Source of the DNA: Deltaproteobacteria bacterium
Lineage (GTDB): Bacteria; Myxococcota; Polyangia; Haliangiales; Haliangiaceae
Direction: 5' to 3'
DNA: 34,989 bases
NCBI GenBank assembly: GCA_018262455.1
Contig: JAGSPR010000007.1
Span: 1-34,989 of the forward strand
Shown here: in pieces, positions 18,223-27,191 of the stretch
Layout: each line of letters opens with the position of its first letter
Position numbering within the stretch: the first letter of the stretch is position 1
Notes under the pieces: generated by a model
Databases searched by the model: none
Seen by the model: only the letters and a program-made list of their open reading frames with translations
Told to the model about the DNA's origin: nothing
Made by a program: the position numbers and the translations under genes

Positions 18223-18289
18223 GCAACGTCGATCTCCGAGGACAAATTCCTCACTGGCACGGCTGCGGCGCCGGCGGATCAGAGGCGGA

Positions 18290-19192
18290 TCAGCGCGACA
18301 GGCGGTTGCGACCCGCGTGCTTGGCCCGGTAGAGGGCCTGATCGGCGGCCTCGAGGAGCTGCTCGGCGGTCTCTGCCCGGGTCGACGGGAAGCTGGCGAC
18401 TCCGATCGAAACGGTCGATCTGAGCTGGTGTCCCTGATGGCTCGTGACGGACTGCTCCACGAGCCTGCGCAGCCGTTCGCCCAGATTGGCCCCGATCTCG
18501 ATCGGGATCGCGCGCAGGATGATCACGATCTCCTCGCCGCCGAACCGCGCGACCACGTCCTCGTTGCGGAGGGCGCGGACGAGCACGCTCGCCAGGTCCA
18601 CGAGCACGGCGTCACCCGCGAGGTGACCGTGGTCATCGTTGACGCGCTTGAAGTGATCGAGGTCGAGCATGAGCACGGTCAAGGCCGTCTCGTGGCGCTG
18701 GGCGAACTTCAGCTCGCTGTCGAGCCGATCCATGAGGTAGCGCTTGTTGTACAGCTGGGTCAGCGGATCTCGTACCGCCGACGAGACCAGCTTCTCGAGG
18801 AACGACTCATCGAGCTCGTCGTGGTTCGCGAGCCGCAGCACCGTGGTGCCCCCGAGCTGGATCTTGTCGCCTTCCTTGAGCGGCGTCGAGATCGTGATGC
18901 GCTCGCCGTTGACGAACGTGCCGTTGCGGCTGCCGAGGTCCTCGAGCATCAGCGTCTCGTGGTGGGTGATCTGCGCGTGCTTGCGCGAGATCCCGTCATC
19001 GACGATCCGGATGTGGGCTTCGGGGGAACGACCGAACACGGTCTTGCCGTGGGCGAGCGTGAAGACCTGCCCGGTCAAGGCGCCGGTCAGCACCGTCAAG
19101 CACGGTTTTCCGGCAGACCGCGCCGGCGGCGTGGCGAGATCGTCGACGCTGGTCGTCGCCGTCGTATCGTCGTCCCAGCTGTCAGCGATCAC
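18290..19192 (-). CDS. FHA-domain diguanylate cyclase (FHA-GGDEF)
   Basis: A 300-residue two-domain protein from GTG at 19192. The FHA domain (about 33-121) has the phosphothreonine-binding residues GR (54-55), SRKH (69-72) and GSRNGTFVNG (87-96). The GGDEF domain (138-300) has DLDHFKRVND and the active-site loop GGEEI (218-222), a tolerated variant of GGEEF. An RxxD inhibitory site, RNED (209-212), lies exactly five residues before it. The protein should make c-di-GMP from GTP, with product inhibition, under control of phosphothreonine binding. It follows ispA by 22 bases on the same strand, so it may be part of the xseB-ispA operon; a TACGAT hexamer five bases before the GTG could be an internal promoter. 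Confidence 0.94.
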   Translation of the reverse strand: MIADSWDDDTTATTSVDDLATPPARSAGKPCLTVLTGALTGQVFTLAHGKTVFGRSPEAHIRIVDDGISRKHAQITHHETLMLEDLGSRNGTFVNGERITISTPLKEGDKIQLGGTTVLRLANHDELDESFLEKLVSSAVRDPLTQLYNKRYLMDRLDSELKFAQRHETALTVLMLDLDHFKRVNDDHGHLAGDAVLVDLASVLVRALRNEDVVARFGGEEIVIILRAIPIEIGANLGERLRRLVEQSVTSHQGHQLRSTVSIGVASFPSTRAETAEQLLEAADQALYRAKHAGRNRLSR

Positions 19193-19214
19193 GCGACATC
19201 GTACCAGCTCGGGC

Positions 19215-20057
19215 TCAGGCGCGCGCCGCGAACCAATCGGCGATCGCGATCAGCGTGGCGCCACGCACACCGTGGCCGGCGGCGATCGCATGAGCCTCGG
19301 CTCCGAGCTCTCGGATCCGCCCGGCCGCTGCGGTCGCGTGCTCGACGAGCTCGCCGTCGTCTCGATCATCGGCGTGCTGGAACGCGATCCCGATCGCCAT
19401 CCCGTAGCGGCCGAGGGCGGCGCAAGTCTCGGGGGGCGCGCCGGCAACGATCGCTCCGAGCTCTGCGGCTGCCGCGAACAGCGCGCCGGTCTTGGCGGCG
19501 TGCAGCCGCTCGATGGTGCGGAGCTCGGCCGAGCGCAGCTCGTCGGGCTTGGTCGTCAGATCGATCGCCTGGCCGGCGAGCAGCTCGAGCGGGCCGGCCC
19601 GCCGGGCGAGCACGGCGATCGCGGCCGCCGCGCGCGGCCCGAGCTCGGCGAGCGTGCCGAACGCGAGCGTGAGCAAGCCGTCGCCGGCGAGGATCGCGAT
19701 GGCCTCGCCGAACGCTACGTGGACGGTCGGACGACCGCGTCGCTCGTCGTCGTCGTCCATCGCAGGGAGATCGTCATGGACGAGCGTGTAGGCGTGGAGC
19801 ATCTCGATCGCACACGCCGCGGGCATCGCCAGCTCGCGGCCACCGCCACACGCCTCGGCCGCCGCGATCAACACCGCCGGACGCAGCCGCTTGCCGGGAC
19901 CGGTTGCCGCGTAGTGCATCGCCTCGACGAGCCGGCCAGGATCATCGGCGGGCGGTCGCAGCCGTCGCTCGAGCTCGCGATCGACGACATCGCGCACTTC
20001 TCCGAGGAAGGCCGCGAGCCCGGGCGGAGCGCTCGACGGCGCCAGCGTCGCCGTCAC
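19215..20057 (-). CDS. ispA: Farnesyl/geranylgeranyl diphosphate synthase (polyprenyl synthetase)
   Basis: A 280-residue all-helical isoprenyl diphosphate synthase from GTG at 20057. The first aspartate-rich motif DDLPAMDDDDERRG (from 95) is of the bacterial type with four residues between the acidic pairs. GKRLRP (55-60) binds diphosphate. The second motif FQHADDRDD (226-234) completes the magnesium site. The enzyme joins isopentenyl diphosphate to allylic diphosphates for quinones, undecaprenyl phosphate and carotenoids; chain length (C15 or C20) is not fixed by what I can see. The GTG lies two bases after the xseB stop, the usual xseB-ispA arrangement. A longer open frame upstream overlaps xseB and is a shadow. 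Confidence 0.93.
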   Translation of the reverse strand: MTATLAPSSAPPGLAAFLGEVRDVVDRELERRLRPPADDPGRLVEAMHYAATGPGKRLRPAVLIAAAEACGGGRELAMPAACAIEMLHAYTLVHDDLPAMDDDDERRGRPTVHVAFGEAIAILAGDGLLTLAFGTLAELGPRAAAAIAVLARRAGPLELLAGQAIDLTTKPDELRSAELRTIERLHAAKTGALFAAAAELGAIVAGAPPETCAALGRYGMAIGIAFQHADDRDDGELVEHATAAAGRIRELGAEAHAIAAGHGVRGATLIAIADWFAARA

Positions 20058-20059
20058 GC

Positions 20060-20323
20060 TCAGCCCGCCTGGTTCTCGCGCTCGCCGCCCTGATCGAACG
20101 CTACGACCTCGACGCCACCCGATGCGTTGACGAGGATCTCGACGCGCTTCTCCGCGGTCGCGAGCATGTGCTGGCCGCGTCGCGCGAGCGAGACACCCTC
20201 CTCGTAGACTTGCAGCGATTGCTCGAGCGACAACTCGCCGGACTCGAGTCGCAGCACCACCTCGCGAAGCCGCGTCAGGATCTGATCGAATCCTGGGGAG
20301 CCGGGATCGGAGGCGTCCGACAT
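20060..20323 (-). CDS. xseB: Exodeoxyribonuclease VII small subunit
   Basis: An 87-residue protein from the ATG at 20323. It contains the small-subunit pattern FDQILTRLREVVLRLESGEL, then LSLEQSLQVYEEGVSLARRG, forming the helical hairpin that binds the large subunit XseA. Exonuclease VII degrades single-stranded DNA to short oligonucleotides. A negatively charged tail (QGGEREN) follows. ispA starts two bases downstream; xseA is not in the window. The ATG is preceded by TATCGT at eight bases and no Shine-Dalgarno. It diverges from the Fur-family gene. Confidence 0.92.
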   Translation of the reverse strand: MSDASDPGSPGFDQILTRLREVVLRLESGELSLEQSLQVYEEGVSLARRGQHMLATAEKRVEILVNASGGVEVVAFDQGGERENQAG

Positions 20324-20331
20324 GCTGACGG

Positions 20332-20337
20332 ACGATA
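20332..20337 (-). promoter_or_regulatory. -10-like element of xseB-ispA
   Basis: TATCGT on the minus strand, eight bases before the xseB ATG. It fits TAnnnT and there is no Shine-Dalgarno. Confidence 0.45.
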
Positions 20338-20417
20338 GCGAACCCATCATGAAATGAAAAGTCACCAGGCCCCGATCGCTTGACGACCCGACTACTTGCA
20401 GGGAAGCTGAACACGAG

Positions 20418-20915
20418 ATGGGGGAGCGCCAGGACTTCAGGCCAGACGACACTGGAGAGCTCAAGGAGCGCTGGCGCACCTACGTCCAGGATCGCCGGCT
20501 GAACGTCACGTCCCAGCGCGAGGCCATCGTCGAGCAGTTCCTGCGGACCCGCGAGCACGTCTCGATCGACGAGCTGCTCGGCAAGGTTCGCAAGCGCCAG
20601 CCCAAGGTCGGCTACGCGACCGTCTACCGCACTCTCAAGCTCCTCGTCGACTCGGGCCTCGCGATCGAGCGTCAGTTCGGGGATGGTCAGGCGCGCTACG
20701 AGGTCGTCGGAGACCACCACGATCACCTCATCTGCATGAAGTGCGGGTTGATCCTCGAGTTCGAGGATGCCGAGATCGAGCGCCTGCAGGAGCGGATCGC
20801 CCAGCGGCTCGGTGGCTTCACGGTGCTTCGCCATCGTCACGAGCTCTATGGCCTGTGCCCCAAGGCGGCTGGCGATGCCAGCGGCGGCTGCCCCCGCGAC
20901 CAGGGCAGCCGCTAG
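20418..20915 (+). CDS. fur: Fur-family metal-dependent transcription regulator
   Basis: A 165-residue winged-helix repressor. The recognition segment [17 protein letters not shown] lies at about 65-81. The metal-site motif HHDH (100-103) is followed by CMKC (106-109), the structural zinc pair. HRHELYGLC (139-147) supplies further ligands, including a third Cys. Fur, Zur and PerR share this layout. The second helix-turn and the HHDH/HRH residues suit a classical Fur, but the metal cannot be settled from sequence alone. The N-terminus is about 15 residues longer than E. coli Fur. The gene diverges from xseB. A Fur-like box at 9744 is a possible target. Confidence 0.88.
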   Translation: MGERQDFRPDDTGELKERWRTYVQDRRLNVTSQREAIVEQFLRTREHVSIDELLGKVRKRQPKVGYATVYRTLKLLVDSGLAIERQFGDGQARYEVVGDHHDHLICMKCGLILEFEDAEIERLQERIAQRLGGFTVLRHRHELYGLCPKAAGDASGGCPRDQGSR

Positions 20916-20994
20916 AGCGTAACTCGCTGTTTAGCCGGAGGCCCGAACCGAATCGAATCGATTTCGGTCCGCAGCGAAGCAAGGATCGAAATCA

Positions 20995-21021
20995 CCCCAC
21001 GGAGAGGGTCCCCCTGTGGGG
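20995..21021 (+). terminator. Possible hairpin after the Fur-family gene
   Basis: CCCCAC (20995-21000) pairs with GTGGGG (21016-21021), with extra pairing inside. It lies in the 162-base gap before the phospholipase-D-like gene. A further inverted pair, GATTTCG at 20960 and CGAAATC at 20987, precedes it. No T-tract follows, so its function is uncertain. Confidence 0.35.
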
Positions 21022-21062
21022 GGGCTGTGCGGATTGTTCTTGGTGCCATCTCGCCGCACCGG

Positions 21063-21068
21063 CATAGT
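21063..21068 (+). promoter_or_regulatory. -10-like element of the phospholipase-D-like gene
   Basis: CATAGT, nine bases before the ATG at 21078. No Shine-Dalgarno is seen. The match to TATAAT is only moderate. Confidence 0.3.
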
Positions 21069-21077
21069 CCGCGGCCG

Positions 21078-22142
21078 ATGAGGTTGTCCCTGATCCTCGC
21101 CCTCCTGCTGGCGGCCTGTGGCGGACCCAGCAACGCGGGCGACGACACGCCGGCGCCCGATGCTCAGGTCGACGACACCGGCTGCTCGGCGAGGTCGCCA
21201 CGCTCGACCGCTCCGGAGGCGTTCGTCGGGCCGACCGGGCTGCAGAACCGGCTGTTCGCGTTGATCGATGGCGCGCAGCAGACGCTCGACGTCCAGATGT
21301 ACCTGTTCACGGTCACCGGGATCGCGGATCGGATCATCGCGGCGAACCAGCGCGGCGTCGCGGTCCGGGTCCTGCTCGACCCCGATCACGAGGGCAACGC
21401 TGGCGCACGCGCGAGGCTGACGGCGGGTGGGGTGGTCAACCGCAACGCGCCCACCCTCTACAGCTTCGCGCACGCCAAGTACATGATCCTCGATGGCACG
21501 ACCGCGCTGATCATGTCCGCCAACTTCAACGTCGATGCGATGAACAACGAGCGCAACTACGGGATCATCGATCGCGACGCCGGAGACGTCGCGGACCTCC
21601 AGGCGATCTTCGAGATGGACTGGGCCGCCGGCGGTGGCGAGCCCGCGAGGCCAGCCGATCTCGGCTGCACGCGGCTCATCGTGTCGCCGAACAACGCCAA
21701 GCCGCGCCTGCTCGAGCTCATCAACGGCGCGCAGACGACGCTGGACGTCGAGGCGCTCTACGTGACGGAAGACGGGGTGCGCAGCGCGATCGGCCAGGCG
21801 AAGCAGCGCGGCGTCGCGGTGCGAGTCATCCTCGACGGCTCCAGCGACAGCGCCGGCAGCACCGCGCTGTTCCAGGGCCTCGGCATCGAGGTCCACCACC
21901 CGACCAGCTTCTTCCTCCACGCCAAGCTCGTGATCGCCGATGGCGTCGCCTTCATCGGCTCGGAGAACTTCTCCCAGACGTCGCTGACCAAGAATCGCGA
22001 GGTGGGAGCGCTGATCTTCGAGCCCACCGCCACGACGGTCATCCAGCAGCAGTTCGACAGCGACTGGACGACGACGCCGATCGGGGGGAACCCTGCCGGC
22101 GCGCCGGTAGGGGGGCGGAGCCCTGGAGCGATCGCGCCCTGA
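21078..22142 (+). CDS. Phospholipase-D-family lipoprotein with two HKD motifs
   Basis: A 354-residue lipoprotein (signal MRLSLILALLLAAC, lipid Cys14). Two HKD catalytic motifs are present: His132/Lys134/Asp139 in HAKYMILDG and His281/Lys283/Asp288 in HAKLVIADG, each followed by the downstream SANFN or SENFS element. The two halves of about 140 residues also share QQTLDVQMYLF and QTTLDVEALYV segments, which is the usual internal duplication. PLD enzymes cleave or transfer phosphodiesters (phospholipids, nucleic acids or cardiolipin synthesis) through a phosphohistidine. Export as a lipoprotein points to envelope or external substrates. The C-terminal 20 residues are a Gly/Pro-rich tail. It converges with the next gene, 13 bases away. 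Confidence 0.92.
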   Translation: MRLSLILALLLAACGGPSNAGDDTPAPDAQVDDTGCSARSPRSTAPEAFVGPTGLQNRLFALIDGAQQTLDVQMYLFTVTGIADRIIAANQRGVAVRVLLDPDHEGNAGARARLTAGGVVNRNAPTLYSFAHAKYMILDGTTALIMSANFNVDAMNNERNYGIIDRDAGDVADLQAIFEMDWAAGGGEPARPADLGCTRLIVSPNNAKPRLLELINGAQTTLDVEALYVTEDGVRSAIGQAKQRGVAVRVILDGSSDSAGSTALFQGLGIEVHHPTSFFLHAKLVIADGVAFIGSENFSQTSLTKNREVGALIFEPTATTVIQQQFDSDWTTTPIGGNPAGAPVGGRSPGAIAP

Positions 22143-22155
22143 GGCAGCGCGCCCG

Positions 22156-22650
22156 CTACTTCTGCTTGATCCGCGCGATCTCGGCGGTCTCGGTGAGCGG
22201 CAGGAAGTGGACGAGGCAACGTCCGGGCTCGCTCGGCATCAGCGCGGCCGCCCACAGGAACGAGTTCTTCCAGTAGGCGCGCGCGCCGCGGCTCTCGATC
22301 GGTGGGCCGAAGCTGGTGCGCATCCAGGTCTCGAGATCCTGCTCGACGCAGCCGCGGACCTTGAGCTGGATCTCGATCAGCGGCGCGGTGGGCTCGGTGC
22401 CGGCGAAGTAGAGATCGACCTCGGCCACGCGGTTGGCGACCTTGTACGGCGGCAGCGCGAAGCACCACGTCGCCTTGCGACCATCGTCGAGCTCGGTGGG
22501 CTGGCAGACGCCATCCTTGACGTCGGCCACCGTGGTCTTCGTGAACCGGTACTTGCCCACCCCGGCGAACTCGGGTGACTTGTCACTGCAGCCGCTCGCG
22601 ATGCTGGCGCACACCCCGAGCATCACGAGCCACTTCAAGCGACCACCCAT
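22156..22650 (-). CDS. Small lipoprotein of unknown function
   Basis: A 164-residue protein. The ATG at 22650 starts the signal peptide [21 protein letters not shown], with lipid Cys21; the open frame extends further upstream but is not signal-like there. The mature part has three cysteines (in [14 protein letters not shown] and RGCVEQD) and another in PGRCLVHF, so disulfides are possible. No family recognised. It lies 49 bases downstream of the PP2C phosphatase on the same strand and may be cotranscribed, though TAAGCT seven bases before its ATG could be its own -10. Confidence 0.75.
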   Translation of the reverse strand: MGGRLKWLVMLGVCASIASGCSDKSPEFAGVGKYRFTKTTVADVKDGVCQPTELDDGRKATWCFALPPYKVANRVAEVDLYFAGTEPTAPLIEIQLKVRGCVEQDLETWMRTSFGPPIESRGARAYWKNSFLWAAALMPSEPGRCLVHFLPLTETAEIARIKQK

Positions 22651-22699
22651 GGCATCGAGCTTACCCTGGCCGGCGAGCGCGACCACGACTTCCTGGAAG

Positions 22700-23488
22700 T
22701 CACGCCGCCAGACACTGCAGCAGCAGCGTCGTGACGTTATCGGTACCGCCGTTGCGGTTCGCGGCATCGACGAGCTCGGCGACGGCGCGCTCGAGGCTCT
22801 TCGCGTTCGCGGCGATCTGGCAGATCTGCTCGTCGACGACCATGCCCGACAGGCCGTCGGAGCACAGGATGTAGACGTCACCGCTCTTGATCTGATGACT
22901 CCGGATATCGACCTGCACGGTCTCGCGCATCCCGAGGGCACGCGTGATGACGTTCTTGTGGGGGAAGTTCCGCTCTTCCTCCTCGGTCATGTCCGGCTTG
23001 GCTTCCTTGTAGTCCTCGAGCAGCGAGTGGTCGCGGGTCAGCTGCGAGATCTCGTTCTCGCGGACCCGGTAGACGCGGGAGTCGCCGACGTGCCCGACGT
23101 AGATCTTGTCGCCCGACACCAGGGTCGCGACGATCGTCGTGCCCATGCCCTTGTAGCGAAGGTCTCGGTTCGAGGTCTCGAAGATGCGGAGGTTCGCGAG
23201 CTTGATGCTGCAAACCAGCCGGTTCTCGATATACGAGAGCGAGCGGTCCATCTTGTACGGCCACGTCGCGTCTTCGTCTTCGCGCGTGCGTTGATAGAAC
23301 TCGCCGATCGTCTCGGCGGCCATCTTCGAAGCGACCTCGCCCGAGGCGTGACCACCCATGCCGTCAGCGACGAGGAACAGCTGCTCGTCTTCGATGAGCG
23401 AGAAGTAATCCTCGTTGTGGGTCCGCTTCATGCCCACGTCGGTCTTGGCGGCGTAGCGGATCTTCATGTTCTTGAACGGGGGAGCCAC
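22700..23488 (-). CDS. PP2C-family Ser/Thr protein phosphatase
   Basis: A 262-residue PPM/PP2C phosphatase from GTG at 23488 (an ATG at 23467 is the alternative). The metal-binding motifs are in order: NEDYF (25-29), [12 protein letters not shown] (40-51) with Asp42, [10 protein letters not shown] (132-141), CSDGLSG with Asp211, and GGTDNVT with Asp250. It removes phosphate from Ser/Thr of proteins in the cytoplasm using two manganese or magnesium ions. It resembles PrpC/Stp1, which in other bacteria reverse Hanks-type kinases; the kinase at 12886 and the FHA protein at 19192 are plausible partners but lie kilobases away. A GGGGAG lies only three bases before the GTG, which is close for a Shine-Dalgarno. 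Confidence 0.95.
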   Translation of the reverse strand: MAPPFKNMKIRYAAKTDVGMKRTHNEDYFSLIEDEQLFLVADGMGGHASGEVASKMAAETIGEFYQRTREDEDATWPYKMDRSLSYIENRLVCSIKLANLRIFETSNRDLRYKGMGTTIVATLVSGDKIYVGHVGDSRVYRVRENEISQLTRDHSLLEDYKEAKPDMTEEEERNFPHKNVITRALGMRETVQVDIRSHQIKSGDVYILCSDGLSGMVVDEQICQIAANAKSLERAVAELVDAANRNGGTDNVTTLLLQCLAA

Positions 23489-23567
23489 AAACTCCCCGCA
23501 GTTGCGAAATGATAGGTGGCACGTTGGGATCGCGTCAACCGCGCGCCCCCTGTTCGTGTCGGTGGGC

Positions 23568-23573
23568 TATGGT
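23568..23573 (+). promoter_or_regulatory. -10-like element of cinA
   Basis: TATGGT, nine bases before the GTG at 23583. No Shine-Dalgarno is seen. Confidence 0.4.
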
Positions 23574-23582
23574 ACGCGCGCG

Positions 23583-24911
23583 GTGCGTGCCGAGATCTTG
23601 ACGATTGGCGATGAACTGTGCCGCGGTGAGATCGTCGATACCAATTCGTCCTACCTGGCGGCCCGGCTCTGGGACCTGGGCATCACCACCCGCTGGATGA
23701 CCAGCTGCTGCGATGATGAGGCGGATCTGGCCGTTGCGGTCGTCCAGGCTGCCACACGCGCCGATCTGGTCGTCTGCTCCGGCGGCCTGGGGCCGACCGA
23801 GGATGACCTGACCGTCGACGTCATGGCCCGCCTGGTGGCCGTGGGGCCTGTCATTGATGACGCGTCACGTCGCCGCATGGAGGCCTGGTTCGCGGGCCGA
23901 ACGGAAGTCACCCCGATCCAGCTCCGCCAGGTCCGGGTGCCGGCCGGTGCCCGGGTCTACGAGAACCCGGTCGGGCTGGCTCCCGGCTTCGAGATCGAGC
24001 TCCAGGGCGTCCCGGTGATCTGCCTGCCTGGGTTCCCGCGCGAGATCCACGGCCTCTATGATCGGTGGCTCGCTGCCCGGTTCATCGAGCTCCGCGAGCT
24101 GCGGGGCGATCGCGAGCGGATCGCACGGCAGATCTACCGGGTGTTCGGCCGCGGGGAGTCGCAGATCGCCCAGGCGTGCCAGAGCCTCATCACCGACGTG
24201 CCCGGGACGTCGATCCACTATCAGGTGAAGTTCCCCGAGACCCTGGTCAAGCTGGTCGTCCGCGATCAGGACCCCGAGGCAGCGGCCGCCCGGCTGGGCG
24301 AGCTGGACCGCTCGATCCGACAGCGACTCGCGCCCTATCTGTACGGCACCGGCGACGAGAGCCTCGTCGAGCGGACGATGCGCCGGCTGCTCGCGGCGGG
24401 CCAGACGATCGCGACCGCCGAGTCGTGCACCGGCGGGATGGTGGGCGAGCTGCTGACCCGGATGCCGGGGAGCTCGCGCGCCTTCCTGGGCGGTGCGATC
24501 GCGTACTCCAACGACGAGAAGGTCCGCCAGCTCGGGGTGTCACCGCAGACCCTCGCAGCCCACGGGGCGGTCAGCGAGCAGACGGTGGTCGAGATGGCGC
24601 GCGGCGCGCTCGATCGGTTCGCGACCGACCACGCGGCCAGCATCTCCGGCATCGCGGGGCCCGACGGGGGCACGCCGGAGAAGCCGGTCGGGACCGTGTG
24701 GCTGGCAGTGGCCTCGAAGCAGGGCGGGCAGGTATGGACGCGCAAGCTGTCATGGCCGAGCACCCGCGATCAGATCCGCATCCTCTCCTCGTGGTGGGCA
24801 CTCGCGATGATCGATGCCGCCGTGCCGAGCACGGATCTAGCAGAGGCGGCGCGCGTTCGCTGGATTCTCGACGGAGACAAGCCCCGCGACAGGACCGGAG
24901 ACAGATCATGA
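23583..24911 (+). CDS. cinA: CinA-family protein: nucleotide-processing domain plus nicotinamide-nucleotide amidase
   Basis: A 442-residue two-domain protein from GTG. The N-terminal molybdopterin-binding-like (COG1058) domain has [18 protein letters not shown] (5-22) and GGLGPTEDD (67-75), linked in other species to ADP-ribose pyrophosphatase activity. The C-terminal PncC domain (about 262-425) has ATAESCTGG with catalytic Ser281 and [19 protein letters not shown], which deamidates nicotinamide mononucleotide for NAD recycling. The upstream frame to 23466 overlaps the phosphatase gene and is rejected in favour of the conserved N-terminus. It is translationally coupled to thpR (ATGA overlap) and precedes recA, a recurrent cluster also seen in competence and SOS operons. 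Confidence 0.95.
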   Translation: MRAEILTIGDELCRGEIVDTNSSYLAARLWDLGITTRWMTSCCDDEADLAVAVVQAATRADLVVCSGGLGPTEDDLTVDVMARLVAVGPVIDDASRRRMEAWFAGRTEVTPIQLRQVRVPAGARVYENPVGLAPGFEIELQGVPVICLPGFPREIHGLYDRWLAARFIELRELRGDRERIARQIYRVFGRGESQIAQACQSLITDVPGTSIHYQVKFPETLVKLVVRDQDPEAAAARLGELDRSIRQRLAPYLYGTGDESLVERTMRRLLAAGQTIATAESCTGGMVGELLTRMPGSSRAFLGGAIAYSNDEKVRQLGVSPQTLAAHGAVSEQTVVEMARGALDRFATDHAASISGIAGPDGGTPEKPVGTVWLAVASKQGGQVWTRKLSWPSTRDQIRILSSWWALAMIDAAVPSTDLAEAARVRWILDGDKPRDRTGDRS

Positions 24912-25645
24912 GCGATTCGAAACGCTTGTTCATTGGTGCGCGGGTCTCGGTGGCGACTGCCAACGCGCTCGCAGGGGCGGCGGAGACGCTCGCGCGACGC
25001 GCCCGAGACGCCGGGATCGACATTCGCTGGGTCGCGCCCGTGAACTACCACCTGACGTTCAAGTTCCTCGGTCACACGCGCGAGGCGGCGATCCCGGCTG
25101 TCCGCGACGCGCTCGAGCAGGCGACCCAGGACACGCCGCGGATCACGTTTCGCACGACCCGACTGGGCGCGTTTCCATCGCTCGAGAACGCTCGCGTGGT
25201 CTGGGCGGGCGTCGAGGACGGCGGCGCGACGGTCGAGCTGGCGCGTCGGATCGAGGGGGCGCTCGGGGCGCTCGGGTATCCCGCCGAGCACGCGTTTCAT
25301 CCCCACGTCACGATCGCTCGGGTGCGCGAAACTAGACCGCTCCGCGACCTCGTGTTACCGCTAGCTGAACAAATGTTCGGTGACACCCGCATCGACTCAC
25401 TTGTCTTGTTTGAAAGTGAAACGAAGTCCAGCGGTTCCGTGTATCTCGAGCTGTGCAGAATCCCGTTCAAAACCGCTCAAAACGCGGCTCGAAGTGCGTC
25501 AGAACGTCAGACGTCGGCGCTACAGCTGGGCGACCGCAAGCCACGAAGCACGGATCAGCTGAACGAGCCGAACCACACGGATCAGCCAGACGTGACAGAT
25601 GAGACCGATGACGGGTGGCCACGCGGGCATGTTCCGAACACCTGA
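24908..25645 (+). CDS. thpR: RNA 2',3'-cyclic phosphodiesterase (2H family, ThpR/LigT)
   Basis: A 245-residue protein overlapping the cinA stop by four bases. The two HxTx motifs of the 2H phosphoesterases are HLTF (48-51) and HVTI (133-136). The family hydrolyses 2',3'-cyclic phosphates on RNA ends and can ligate tRNA halves in vitro. The catalytic domain ends near residue 187; family members usually stop close to there. The remaining 58 residues are a low-complexity, Asn/Asp/Thr/Glu-rich tail. From about 25350 the codons shift to ones rare elsewhere in the window (TTA, CTA, AGA, AAA), coinciding with a candidate LexA box at 25364. The tail therefore seems to double as the recA control region. 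Confidence 0.92.
   Translation: MSDSKRLFIGARVSVATANALAGAAETLARRARDAGIDIRWVAPVNYHLTFKFLGHTREAAIPAVRDALEQATQDTPRITFRTTRLGAFPSLENARVVWAGVEDGGATVELARRIEGALGALGYPAEHAFHPHVTIARVRETRPLRDLVLPLAEQMFGDTRIDSLVLFESETKSSGSVYLELCRIPFKTAQNAARSASERQTSALQLGDRKPRSTDQLNEPNHTDQPDVTDETDDGWPRGHVPNT
25364..25380. promoter_or_regulatory. Candidate LexA/SOS box upstream of recA
   Basis: The core GAACAAATGTTC (25367-25378) is a dyad with GAACA and TGTTC arms. Read on the minus strand, the 17-mer agrees at 16 of 17 positions with the Myxococcus xanthus LexA motif CTRHAMRYBYGTTCAGS as I recall it. It lies 283 bases before the recA ATG, inside thpR codons 153-158. Confidence 0.55.
25630..25640. promoter_or_regulatory. 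Palindrome just before recA
   Basis: TGTTC-C-GAACA is a perfect dyad with the same arms as the box at 25367 but in inverted order, ending 21 bases before the recA ATG. It may be a second regulator site or a chance echo. Confidence 0.35.
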
Positions 25646-25661
25646 CGAGGGAGCGATCGAG

Positions 25662-26939
<1,278 letters not shown>

Positions 26940-26951
26940 ACAGGCTTCTCG

Positions 26952-26966
26952 GCTGGATTTTCCAGC
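26952..26966 (+). terminator. Short hairpin after recA
   Basis: GCTGGA-TTT-TCCAGC, a six-pair stem with a three-base loop, 12 bases after the recA stop. Without a T-tract it is at best a weak terminator. The 252-base gap it opens also holds the inverted repeat at 27115. Confidence 0.3.
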
Positions 26967-27114
26967 ACGACTGGACGAGCGCACACTACCGATCACCGGG
27001 ATGATCACCCGCGTACTCGCGATCGACAGATCGTGAGTGGCGCCGCACATATGCGGTCGATCACGTGTGAACAAGGAGAGATCTACTGACCTTGCCTTTG
27101 TCACAGGGATAAGC

Positions 27115-27133
27115 GATGACTCCCACCGTCATC
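27115..27133 (+). promoter_or_regulatory. Inverted repeat upstream of the lipoprotein-Oar operon
   Basis: GATGAC and GTCATC are separated by seven bases, about 60 bases before the lipoprotein start codon, in a locally AT-rich stretch. It could be an operator or a leader hairpin; no regulator can be named. Confidence 0.3.
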
Positions 27134-27191
27134 AAAGGGTTGTGCGACCCGATGGTGATTTCTTCGAAAACTTAATGTTGGGAGGCTCATC

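Noticed and set aside
20341..20370. Possible autoregulatory Fur box before the Fur-family gene
   Set aside because: The best alignment to the 7-1-7 consensus matches only about half of the arm positions, which is near background for an AT-rich patch.
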